64,000 bases of DNA from Chitinophaga solisilvae. GTDB taxonomy: Bacteria > Bacteroidota > Bacteroidia > Chitinophagales > Chitinophagaceae. Within the stretch, counting starts at the first letter, position 1; every line of letters starts with the position of its first letter. The stretch lies in contig NZ_JAABOK010000008.1 in the NCBI RefSeq assembly GCF_009928525.1, forward strand, positions 248,001-312,000. Direction: 5' to 3'. Shown here piece after piece: positions 9,384 to 17,111 of the stretch. The position numbers and the translations under genes are program-made. A model generated the notes under the pieces. It was not told the DNA's origin and made no database searches. It was given only the letters and a program-made list of their open reading frames with translations.

Positions 9384-10628
9384 TTAATGAATGTGTTTAT
9401 CTATCCAGTTAAAAATACGTGTATAGCAGATGGCCAATGCGCCTGGCTGGCAATGCAGGTATCCGGTATCTTCTTCTGTGAAGAGCAGAAAATCTTTCGG
9501 GCAGATAAGCGCATCGTACAGTTTCTTCGCCTGTCCTCTGGAGAATTCTTCCCCGGTACCGTCTACCACCAGTGTGCGGCAGCTGATATTTTTAACGGTG
9601 CTTTCGATACTGTACTGCTGCAGTTTCAATAGCAGCTCCGAAGGCCGGCTGGCGCCGTGTTTCCACAGCTCGTCAGTGATACCCCATCTCACAAAAGCAT
9701 TTTCTTCCATGTATGCTTTCAGCTGCTCATCAAAAAGATCATAATTACCTGCATGGAATATGGGCATCAGCTGTGGTATCAGTAAATCCAGCGACGAATA
9801 AATGCTTTCTGTCCAGCTCAACACACCGGGGTTAGCCACGCACAGTTTAATCCTTTTTTCGGCGGTTACAGCTCTGGGGGCCAGAAACCCGCCCATGCTG
9901 AAGCCCATCAGCACGCTCTTTTTAATATCTACTCCTTTGTAGTGTTCCAGGAAATTCACTACCGGCGTCACCACATTTTCCCAGTCGGGCCGGAACGGAA
10001 TGTCTTGCAGGCGGATAACTTTACCCTGTCCGGGGCCCTCAAAGAGGAGGCAATGGTAACCACGTTTAACGGCATATTCGGCAATCCATAAATTATCTTC
10101 CGCCCAGGCATCTCTGCCCGGATGAAAAATAATTACCGGTGCTTTATGCGGATGTTTGCCTGCTGCCCGCAGGAAATAGCCAGGCAGATGTGTATTCATA
10201 TAAGGAATAGATACCGCCTCATAAGGCACGGAGAGCAGCGTGAGTGCCGTCTGGTAATTTTTCACCACCTTCCCGGCCAGCTGCTTTACCAGCGCATTGG
10301 CAGGATCGGGGTAGCGGTGCAGCGCAGCGCGGTAGTAGGTAGATGCCCGCAGATAAGACGCTCCCGCCGTAAGCCGGTGATGTTCTTTCAGGCAATCATC
10401 GCCCAGGGCACTTATCCTGTCGGCTGTTTTCGTCCATTCATCAGACCAGCTGTATTCATTACGCTCATCAATACGGGAGGCGGTATCAAAGCATTCGCCG
10501 ATATCGGACAACTGCTGCCAGGTACTTCCCAGATAAAAAAGAAATACGCTTTCCAGTACCTGGTCATTAAAGAGTCCTAACGGGTACCAGGATTTTTTTG
10601 GGTTCAGATCAACAATTTTATTTTCCAT
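9384..10628 (-). CDS. Alpha/beta hydrolase (FrsA / dienelactone-hydrolase-like)
   Basis: Serine hydrolase of unknown substrate. Residues about 1-140 form a helical N-terminal domain, as in FrsA and 2,6-dihydropseudooxynicotine hydrolase. The core shows an oxyanion-region motif FHPGRDAWAED, the nucleophile elbow GFSMGG, the acid Asp in LVVDGTGEEF and a His in DTGYLHCQPG. I chose ATG at 10628, giving 414 residues, because the longer frame (to 10676) adds a hydrophobic, unrelated-looking tail. No signal peptide is seen, so it is probably cytosolic. It is read alone, between a hairpin repeat upstream and the rph promoter region downstream. Confidence 0.75.
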   Translation of the reverse strand: MENKIVDLNPKKSWYPLGLFNDQVLESVFLFYLGSTWQQLSDIGECFDTASRIDERNEYSWSDEWTKTADRISALGDDCLKEHHRLTAGASYLRASTYYRAALHRYPDPANALVKQLAGKVVKNYQTALTLLSVPYEAVSIPYMNTHLPGYFLRAAGKHPHKAPVIIFHPGRDAWAEDNLWIAEYAVKRGYHCLLFEGPGQGKVIRLQDIPFRPDWENVVTPVVNFLEHYKGVDIKKSVLMGFSMGGFLAPRAVTAEKRIKLCVANPGVLSWTESIYSSLDLLIPQLMPIFHAGNYDLFDEQLKAYMEENAFVRWGITDELWKHGASRPSELLLKLQQYSIESTVKNISCRTLVVDGTGEEFSRGQAKKLYDALICPKDFLLFTEEDTGYLHCQPGALAICYTRIFNWIDKHIH

Positions 10629-10835
10629 AAGAAATATTTGTACTGGCATGGCATAGCATGGCCGGTTATATAGCATACCAGCTGAGGGTTATAACTAAAT
10701 AAGTCTGATTATTTTTTGCTTAATGCATAGGCTTTATACCCGGATCCTTCACAGGTACAAATATGATATTCTTTACAGCCTGCAGGAAGAAATAACTGAT
10801 GAAACGGAGAGAATAGAGGTTGAGCTGGGAATTAC

Positions 10836-10968
10836 GAATTACGAATTGCGAATTACGAATGTAGAAGCGAAGATTAAAACGGAGATTAATAGAGATGTTT
10901 AATAGGTATCACCTTTAATCTTCACTTTAATCTTCGCTTCTACATTCGTAATTCGCAATTCGTAATTC
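10836..10968. repeat. Long hairpin repeat element, copy 1
   Basis: A perfect 43-base inverted repeat (10836-10878 with 10926-10968) surrounds a partly self-complementary centre. The outer arms are made of alternating ATTACGA and ATTGCGA units and carry one extra unit on the left. The inner arm contains GTAGAAGCGAAGATTAAA and the centre contains TAGGTATCACCT. The same arm and centre sequences recur in copy 2 at 14773-14949. It lies between two minus-strand genes. It looks like a non-autonomous palindromic repeat family, not a simple terminator. Confidence 0.85.
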
Positions 10969-10971
10969 CTC

Positions 10972-12051
10972 CTAGGGTATTATGCTCGTAAAAAGATACG
11001 TCGCAAACACCATCAGCAGTACAATGCCGTACAATACATTTGTTCTGCCGGTTACCAGCGAGAGCATCACAATAAATATGGAGAGGAGCAGTAATACGGT
11101 GGATGCGGTGCTTATTCCCAGCAGTACGGTGGAACCGGTGAACATGGAATATGCTGCAACGGCGGGGATGGTAAGTCCGGTACTTGCCAGGGCGGAACCG
11201 AGGGCCAGGTTCATGCTGGTCTGCAAGCGGTTTTTCCTTGCGGCCTGCACGGCGGCAATGCCTTCCGGCAGGAGTATAATCATGGCGATGATAACGCCTA
11301 CCAGTGATTGCGGCGCGCCTATTTTTTCAACGCCTGATTCTATAACGGGCGAGAGTGATTTGGCCAGTAATACGACTGCGCCCAGGCAGGCCAGCAGCAG
11401 CAGGAGACTCAATAGCGCCGTTTTGCCGGATGGCGGTTCCGCATGGTGGTCTTCATTGCTTTCTCCGGCTGGCAGGAAATAATCGCGGTGACGTACAGAT
11501 TGCACAAATACAAAGGCGACATAGATAACGATACATATCACTGCCACAAATGCCAGCTGCGCCTTGTTATATTCAGGGCCGCTGATGCTGGTGGTAAAGT
11601 TGGGAAGTACAAGGGTCAGTACCAGGATAGAAATAAGCGCTACCAGCGCAGAAGTGGCAGAATGCCGCGTGATCGTCTGCTCATGGTACTTCAGTGCACC
11701 CATTAATATACTGAGCCCTATCAGCCCGTTCAGGATAATCATATTGGCCGCAAGGATGGTATCCCTGGCCAGCGTGAGGCTTTGCTCCCCTCCTGCCGAC
11801 ATCAGCGAAACAATCAGCGACAGCTCAATGATGGTAACCGCCAGCGCCAGTATCAGCGTACCGAAGGGTTCCCCCACCTTGTGGGCTATTATCTCTGCCA
11901 GATGCACGGAAGCCATCACCGCTGCAATCAGCACTACGGACAGCAAAACAACAGATAATATACCGGTATCAGCAGAGATCAGGGCTATTGACAGCCAGGC
12001 CAGCACGGGCGTGGCAATAAGCCATACAGGAATTGACAATCTTAGCTTCAT
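10972..12051 (-). CDS. chaA: ChaA-type Ca2+/Na+(K+):H+ antiporter
   Basis: Inner-membrane cation/proton exchanger with about eleven hydrophobic segments. The first half holds the family repeat GEPFGTLILALAVTIIELSL and the second the matching repeat LVGVIIAMIILLPEGIAAV; both carry the acidic residue used for ion exchange. A charged, His-containing loop (about residues 190-215) separates the halves, as in CaCA-family proteins. The frame is open to 12156, but ATG at 12051 gives 359 residues, close to E. coli ChaA, and removes a polar extension. The stop lies next to hairpin repeat copy 1. Confidence 0.8.
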   Translation of the reverse strand: MKLRLSIPVWLIATPVLAWLSIALISADTGILSVVLLSVVLIAAVMASVHLAEIIAHKVGEPFGTLILALAVTIIELSLIVSLMSAGGEQSLTLARDTILAANMIILNGLIGLSILMGALKYHEQTITRHSATSALVALISILVLTLVLPNFTTSISGPEYNKAQLAFVAVICIVIYVAFVFVQSVRHRDYFLPAGESNEDHHAEPPSGKTALLSLLLLLACLGAVVLLAKSLSPVIESGVEKIGAPQSLVGVIIAMIILLPEGIAAVQAARKNRLQTSMNLALGSALASTGLTIPAVAAYSMFTGSTVLLGISTASTVLLLLSIFIVMLSLVTGRTNVLYGIVLLMVFATYLFTSIIP

Positions 12052-12162
12052 AAGTCTAAATATAAACTTTCTCACGGCTTTTTGAGCGTGCCGGGGAAGG
12101 AATTTATTTATTTCCGGCATAAATAATAGTACTGACTCCTGCCTGTCTGCTGCCACAACTAT

Positions 12163-12214
12163 AAAACAGCGGGTATGCCGGCCTGTTAAAAATTGCCGGC
12201 ATACCCGCTGTTTT
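12163..12214. terminator. Rho-independent terminator after the NmrA-like gene
   Basis: A 20-bp perfect inverted repeat (12163-12182 with 12195-12214) begins and ends with AAAA/TTTT, so it can work in both directions. It lies 20 bases past the NmrA-like stop and separates that gene from chaA on the same strand. Confidence 0.8.
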
Positions 12215-12234
12215 ACAAATTATAAAAACGATGA

Positions 12235-13134
12235 TTACAGGATATTTCGTGTGGCCCATTCCGTTATATTCATCGTCGGGATACGGTTCCTTTCATTGAA
12301 GGTATCTGCCAGCGGCCATGTTACTCCGGGATTGGTAAACACCAGCCGGTAACGGAGCAGCTGGTCTTCAGGATGCTGCTGCAGCGCTCTTTCCAGGTCG
12401 GAGACACGCCACAGCACACGCTCAAATTTTGTCTGGAAGAGGTGTTCCATTTTATCCGCGATTTCAGTAAATGTTACGGTATCACCGGCAACAAATACCA
12501 CCTGATCCAGTATCTGCGGCGTATGAAATAAAACAGCCACTGTGAGGGCGGCAATATCCTCACAGGATGTCAGCGTGAGCGAATGTTCCCAGCTGCCCAG
12601 CGCATGTACTATTCTGCGCGACAGACTGATGACCCCGAAATCTTCCCGGAACAGGAAACTGGTAATCATACCGGTTGAAACAATAATCCAGCGGGTATTG
12701 CTTTGCTTTCTCAGCAGATCCCGTACATCCAGTTGCTCATCGAAGGTGGGCTGGGCGCTTCCGCGGCCTATCCGGTCATAATCTACCCCAAACTGCCAGG
12801 GGATATACCTTTTTACACCGGCCGCCAGTACGGCTTCGGTTATTTTCACCTGTATCCCCGCTCCTGCAGAGAATCCGCTGCAGCAGATCACCGTATCATA
12901 CTTACTGAAAATGGCTGCCAGGGTATCGTGACTGTCTTCCTGCAGGTCTGCTCCTGCTATAATAACGTCCTTAAACGCCGGATGCCGGCTGACTTCATCT
13001 TCTCCCAACCGCGATGACTGCACCAGTACACCGATGCTGAAATTTTTTGCGTGATCCTGCCGGTAATCGTACAGGCTGCGTAACATAGCCATGCCTACTT
13101 CTCCGGTTCCGATAATTAAAAATGACTGATCCAT
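12235..13134 (-). CDS. NmrA-like NAD(P)-binding protein (isoflavone-reductase type)
   Basis: A Rossmann-fold protein of the atypical short-chain dehydrogenase group. The N-terminus FLIIGTGEVGMAMLRSL is a dinucleotide-binding GxGxxG motif. YIPWQFGVDYDRIG and the central WIIVSTGMITSFL fit the NmrA / phenylcoumaran-reductase fold, in which the protein is either a reductase or a redox-sensing regulator. There is no clear catalytic YxxxK, so enzymatic activity is uncertain. The AraC regulator gene lies 84 bases upstream on the same strand and may control it. A strong terminator follows. Confidence 0.7.
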   Translation of the reverse strand: MDQSFLIIGTGEVGMAMLRSLYDYRQDHAKNFSIGVLVQSSRLGEDEVSRHPAFKDVIIAGADLQEDSHDTLAAIFSKYDTVICCSGFSAGAGIQVKITEAVLAAGVKRYIPWQFGVDYDRIGRGSAQPTFDEQLDVRDLLRKQSNTRWIIVSTGMITSFLFREDFGVISLSRRIVHALGSWEHSLTLTSCEDIAALTVAVLFHTPQILDQVVFVAGDTVTFTEIADKMEHLFQTKFERVLWRVSDLERALQQHPEDQLLRYRLVFTNPGVTWPLADTFNERNRIPTMNITEWATRNIL

Positions 13135-13218
13135 TTTACCTTGTTTTTTGTACGGACAAAGGTAAAGTGCCGGACAGGCGCCGGTGTTGCAAAAAAACGG
13201 TGAATAATTGCGAATAAA

Positions 13219-14136
13219 CTATGCCGTACGGTATTCCTGCGGGGTGCAGCCGGCATGTTTCCTGTAAAAGTTCTGAAAATGGGCCGTTTCCCGGAAACTT
13301 AAACACCAGGCAATTTCCTTGATACTCCAGGACGTATGCCGCAGTAATACGTTAGCCTCCTGCAGCAGGCGGCCGTGTAACAGCGCTATGGTCGTTTTAC
13401 CGGTACTTTTACGCAGCGTTTTATTCAGTCTGTCAACGGGCGTGCTCAGCAGCTGTGCAAACTGTGCCGGCGTTTTATACGCCAGCGGATGCCTGGGGCT
13501 GATATGGCTGAATGCCTGTTCCAGGTGGTTGAAAAACAGGGTGGTGAGCGGGTCATGCTGTGCCGGCCGGCCGGCGGCGGAAGAGGTTTCCAGCTTCTGT
13601 GTAAAATGGATAATGTCCAGCACCCGGTTCCGGATAAGCTCTTCCTTAAACTGATAGGATGCGGCGTACTCCGTTTCCAGTTCCCGGAATATTTTCCTTA
13701 AAGCATCATAGTTTTCCGTGGTCAGCGGCTGTACATACATATCATGTCCCTGGAAGACCGGCCAGCTGCCGGTAGCCATTTTACCTGATCCCCGGAGAAA
13801 GTCATCACTAAAAACACAATATTCTCCGGTGAAATGTATGTCCGCTGTTTTAAAGCGGCTCTGTGTCATCGGGTTAATAAACACAATGGTTTTGCCGGAT
13901 ACCCGGATCTGCTCCTCATTGGAATAATAGACGGCATCACCGCTTAGCAGGGCAATTTTGTAAAAAGGCTTACGTTGCAGCCGGTCGCACGCAGAAAGAT
14001 CTTCCTTCAATTGATTCCAGGAAAATACATCAAAGTACCCGAGGAAATTGTTCTTCTCCTCCGGTCTTTGATCCAGATATTGTTGATAGAAAGTAGATAT
14101 ACTGTTATCCTGCATTCGCACAGCCTGTTTAGACAA
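13219..14136 (-). CDS. AraC-family transcriptional regulator
   Basis: A sensor domain of about 200 residues is followed by a C-terminal DNA-binding domain with two helix-turn-helix units (about residues 205-305). The second unit WSIKEIAWCLSFRETAHFQN and the closing CTPQEYR are the AraC signature. The N-terminal FSWNQLKEDLSACDRLQRKP and a cupin-like central region resemble Bacteroidota regulators of this size. The inducer is unknown. The next gene on the strand is the NmrA-like protein, a likely target. An internal ATG at 14115 could also be the start. Confidence 0.82.
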   Translation of the reverse strand: MSKQAVRMQDNSISTFYQQYLDQRPEEKNNFLGYFDVFSWNQLKEDLSACDRLQRKPFYKIALLSGDAVYYSNEEQIRVSGKTIVFINPMTQSRFKTADIHFTGEYCVFSDDFLRGSGKMATGSWPVFQGHDMYVQPLTTENYDALRKIFRELETEYAASYQFKEELIRNRVLDIIHFTQKLETSSAAGRPAQHDPLTTLFFNHLEQAFSHISPRHPLAYKTPAQFAQLLSTPVDRLNKTLRKSTGKTTIALLHGRLLQEANVLLRHTSWSIKEIAWCLSFRETAHFQNFYRKHAGCTPQEYRTA

Positions 14137-14330
14137 GCAAAATTAAGCATTTATCTGCAGACGCACTTCCGTCGCAAATAACCCTGTAATTGTCAGATAC
14201 AGCCCCCATCAGGATCTGATTTTCTTATCATCTTTGTCAAAACAGTAAGCCAAACGATCAGTGGAGCAGTAACCACTTTAAAAACGGGCGCCACCGAAAA
14301 GCCAGACGAGTAGGAACAAAAATATCTCTT

Positions 14331-14780
14331 ATGTCAGACAATAGTGTTTCACTCCACAGGGTACTTAAAACATCTCCGGAAAAAGTATACCGCGCGTTTA
14401 CCGAACCTGCGGCCATCGCTTCCTGGCTGCCTCCTTACGGATTTCTCTGCACTGTTCATGAAATGGATGTCAGACCCGGGGGCATTCACAAAATGTCATT
14501 TCAGAATTTCACTACCGGCTACCGCCATTCATTTGGCGGCGCCTACCTGGAACTCCTGCCTGCAGAATTTATCAAATACACCGATCAGTTTGATGATCCT
14601 AATATGCCGGGCGAAATGACGACTACCGTTCAACTACGGCAAACCATTGCCGGCACCGAAATAAAAATTACGCAGGAAGGCATTCCTGCCGGTATCCCCG
14701 CAGAAATGTGCTACCTGGGCTGGCAGGAATCACTGGAAAAGCTGGCGAAGCTGGTGGAACCGGAGATACCTGATGCGTGA
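14331..14780 (+). CDS. SRPBCC / AHSA1-family protein
   Basis: A 149-residue START-like beta-grip protein. The start RVLKTSPEKVYRAFTEPAAIASWL and the end CYLGWQESLEKLAKLVEP are typical of the activator-of-Hsp90 homology-1-like bacterial family. These bind hydrophobic ligands and have many roles, so no function is assigned. Translation probably starts at ATG 14331. Its last codon and stop lie inside the left arm of hairpin repeat copy 2, so the transcript ends in that structure. Confidence 0.8.
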   Translation: MSDNSVSLHRVLKTSPEKVYRAFTEPAAIASWLPPYGFLCTVHEMDVRPGGIHKMSFQNFTTGYRHSFGGAYLELLPAEFIKYTDQFDDPNMPGEMTTTVQLRQTIAGTEIKITQEGIPAGIPAEMCYLGWQESLEKLAKLVEPEIPDA

Positions 14781-14949
14781 TTTGAAATAATTGCGAATTA
14801 CGAATTGCGAATTACGAATGTAGAAGCGAAGATTAAAACGTAGATTAAAGGAGATAAGTATTAGGTATCACCTTAAATCTACGTTTTAATCTTCGCTTCT
14901 ACATTCGTAATTCGCAATTCGTAATTCGCAATTATTTCAAATCACGCAT
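14773..14949. repeat. Long hairpin repeat element, copy 2
   Basis: Arms of 79 bases (14773-14851 and 14871-14949) match with a single mismatch around a 19-base centre that contains TAGGTATCA. Arms share the ATTACGA/ATTGCGA units, GTAGAAGCGAAGATTAAA and centre with copy 1, in the same order. The left arm starts inside the SRPBCC gene and covers its stop codon; the right arm ends in intergenic DNA. The outermost bases (TGCGTGATTTGAAATAATT) are not found in copy 1, so the arms seem to have copied local sequence or grown by repair. Confidence 0.85.
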
Positions 14950-15120
14950 TCCCATTCCCCATCTGTTAACAGGTGTTAATGAAAGTTAACCGGCGTTAAT
15001 AATTGTTAAAAAAACAAACATCCCCGCAGTAGCCCTTACTTTTAACTAAAAACAAATTGCCGGATTATCAAAAAGTTATTATTTTAACATCATAATCTGT
15101 CAAATACTAAATATTGCCTA

Positions 15121-15678
15121 TTGGAGCAGGTCCCATTACATAATGAGCACGCGCTGTTGTTATCTATAGCCGACGGAGATGAGTATGCATTTACTGCCGT
15201 TTACCTCCATTACCATAAATTTATTTATGAGGCAGCAATGGTGTACCTGCAGGATCAGGCGCAGGCGGGGGAAGTAGTGCAGGAGGTGTTCTACCGTATC
15301 TGGGAAAAGCGGATTGCGCTGCCGGAAATAAAAAATCTGCGCGACTACCTTTTTATCATTGCCCGTAATCTCATCTTCGACTTTCTCCGTAAAAAAGCTG
15401 CCGAAGCCAATGCGGTAGCTGCCATACAGATGTTGCAGCCATCGGCTGTCAATAACACCGACCACCTGGTGGAAGAACGGCTCTATAATCAGCTGCTGCG
15501 GTCGGCGGTAGCCTGCCTGCCCCCTCAGCGGAAACGCATATACCAGCTCGCCAAGGAAGAAGGGCAGAGTTATGCAGAAATAGCCTCCAGTATGGAGATC
15601 TCCGCTTTCACTGTTAAAAACCAGATGGTAAAGGCCCTTCGTTTTATCAGATCCTATATACAGGAACGCGCAAAATAA
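15121..15678 (+). CDS. ECF RNA polymerase sigma factor
   Basis: A sigma-70 factor of the extracytoplasmic-function type. Region 2 includes QAGEVVQEVFYRIWEKR; region 4 includes LPPQRKRIYQLAKEEGQSYAEIA with the helix-turn-helix ISAFTVKNQMVKAL. It begins with TTG at 15121, as no in-frame ATG lies between that and an upstream stop at 15085. It is followed by the FecR-type anti-sigma gene and a SusC/SusD pair, the usual order for a substrate-responsive uptake switch. Confidence 0.88.
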   Translation: MEQVPLHNEHALLLSIADGDEYAFTAVYLHYHKFIYEAAMVYLQDQAQAGEVVQEVFYRIWEKRIALPEIKNLRDYLFIIARNLIFDFLRKKAAEANAVAAIQMLQPSAVNNTDHLVEERLYNQLLRSAVACLPPQRKRIYQLAKEEGQSYAEIASSMEISAFTVKNQMVKALRFIRSYIQERAK

Positions 15679-15760
15679 TTTTTTTTCCGCCCGATAGTCC
15701 TCCCCCTTTTTTCATTCGTCTTTAATCAGACAACCAGCCGGAAGTATCAAGCCAAAGTCT

Positions 15761-16927
15761 ATGTCAGAACAGGAATTTCTTTATTTATTACATGCCTACA
15801 AACAACATCAGCTGGATGAAGCAGACAGGCAGCGGTTTATGCAGCTGGTCAGAGACGGCCGCTACAATCAGCACCTGCAGGACGATCTGCTGCATACGTT
15901 GCAAAACAGCCAGGGGAAAGCATCCGGATGGGGGCAGCACGAACAGCAGGCCGTAATGGACAGGCTGCTGCAACGCGTACGGCAGGATAACGCTACACCT
16001 GTTAAACCGCGTTATATCCTGTGGAAATATGCCGCCGCCGCGGTGGTAACCGGTCTGTTGCTCACGGCAGGTATCACCTGGTTCGTAACTTCTCCGGACA
16101 AAACATCCCGCCTGGCAGACAACCAGACGACGGCACATGCGGCACTGCCAGCCGAAGCGCCCACCTTAACATTGAGCGACGGCAGCGTGGTGACGCTGGA
16201 CAGCAGTGCCCACATACATCTGGGGCAACAGGGAGGCTCCAGTATTCAGAACAGAAACGGAGAACTGTTTTATGAACAACAGCAGCCGGCTTCCGCTACC
16301 GCCATGAATATACTCACCGTACCCAAAGGACGGCACTACCAGCTTACTTTAGCCGATGGCACCCGCGTATGGCTGAATGCCGGATCATCGCTGGAATTTC
16401 CGGCATCTTTCCAGGGAAACTCCCGTCAGGTAATGCTGACCGGAGAAGCCTACTTTGAAGCCGCAGCCAATCCACATCAACCCTTCCGGGTTAAAGCCGG
16501 CAACATGACGGTAGATGTGCTGGGCACACGATTCAATATCATGGCTTACAAAGATGAAGAGATAATCCGTACCACCCTGCTGGACGGCGCCGTAAGAGTA
16601 GGCCATCAGCAGCAGAGCTTTGTACTGAAACCGGGAGAACAGGCGGTCATGAACCAGGACAACCGCTTATCCGTAAATGCCGTGAATGCGGAAGAAGAAA
16701 TTGCCTGGAAAGACGGCATATTCCTTTTCTCTGACGAAGATATTACCGCCGTTATGCGACAGCTGGCACGCTGGTATAATATAGAAATAAGTTATGAAGG
16801 AGCAGTGGACAAAAAATTTTCCGGAAAACTGTACCGTAGTTACACCCTTGAACAGACGCTGTCCGTGATGAATGCCACAGGACTGCAATGCAAGGTAAAA
16901 GGAAACATCGTGACAGTCAGCAACTGA
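15761..16927 (+). CDS. FecR-family anti-sigma factor
   Basis: Inner-membrane regulator paired with the upstream ECF sigma factor. Residues 1-80 form the cytosolic anti-sigma part, with one transmembrane helix at about 88-108. The periplasmic FecR domain (about 180-290) contains VPKGRHYQLTLADGTRVWLN and VLGTRFNIMAY. A C-terminal DUF4974-like domain contains ITAVMRQLARWYNIEISYEG. It is expected to sense the STN domain of the SusC protein encoded next and to release the sigma factor. Length (388) is normal. Confidence 0.88.
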   Translation: MSEQEFLYLLHAYKQHQLDEADRQRFMQLVRDGRYNQHLQDDLLHTLQNSQGKASGWGQHEQQAVMDRLLQRVRQDNATPVKPRYILWKYAAAAVVTGLLLTAGITWFVTSPDKTSRLADNQTTAHAALPAEAPTLTLSDGSVVTLDSSAHIHLGQQGGSSIQNRNGELFYEQQQPASATAMNILTVPKGRHYQLTLADGTRVWLNAGSSLEFPASFQGNSRQVMLTGEAYFEAAANPHQPFRVKAGNMTVDVLGTRFNIMAYKDEEIIRTTLLDGAVRVGHQQQSFVLKPGEQAVMNQDNRLSVNAVNAEEEIAWKDGIFLFSDEDITAVMRQLARWYNIEISYEGAVDKKFSGKLYRSYTLEQTLSVMNATGLQCKVKGNIVTVSN

Positions 16928-17111
16928 ATACCTGTAGAGCACTATAACGCTGCCAGTCAGCCAATCAACTAAACCAATGATAAAAGAGTAAAAGAGGAGC
17001 CGGTATGACCTAAAGTAAACCGGAGATGTTCGCGCATCTCCGGTAATGTCCGGGTTATGCCTGTCATCCATGTACGCAGATTTAAGGAACTAACCTAAAC
17101 AAAACAAATGT

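Noticed and set aside
10836..10968. Reading the long palindrome as a Rho-independent terminator
   Set aside because: Arms are AT-rich and far too long, there is no clear T-run, and the sequence recurs at a second site with the same centre.
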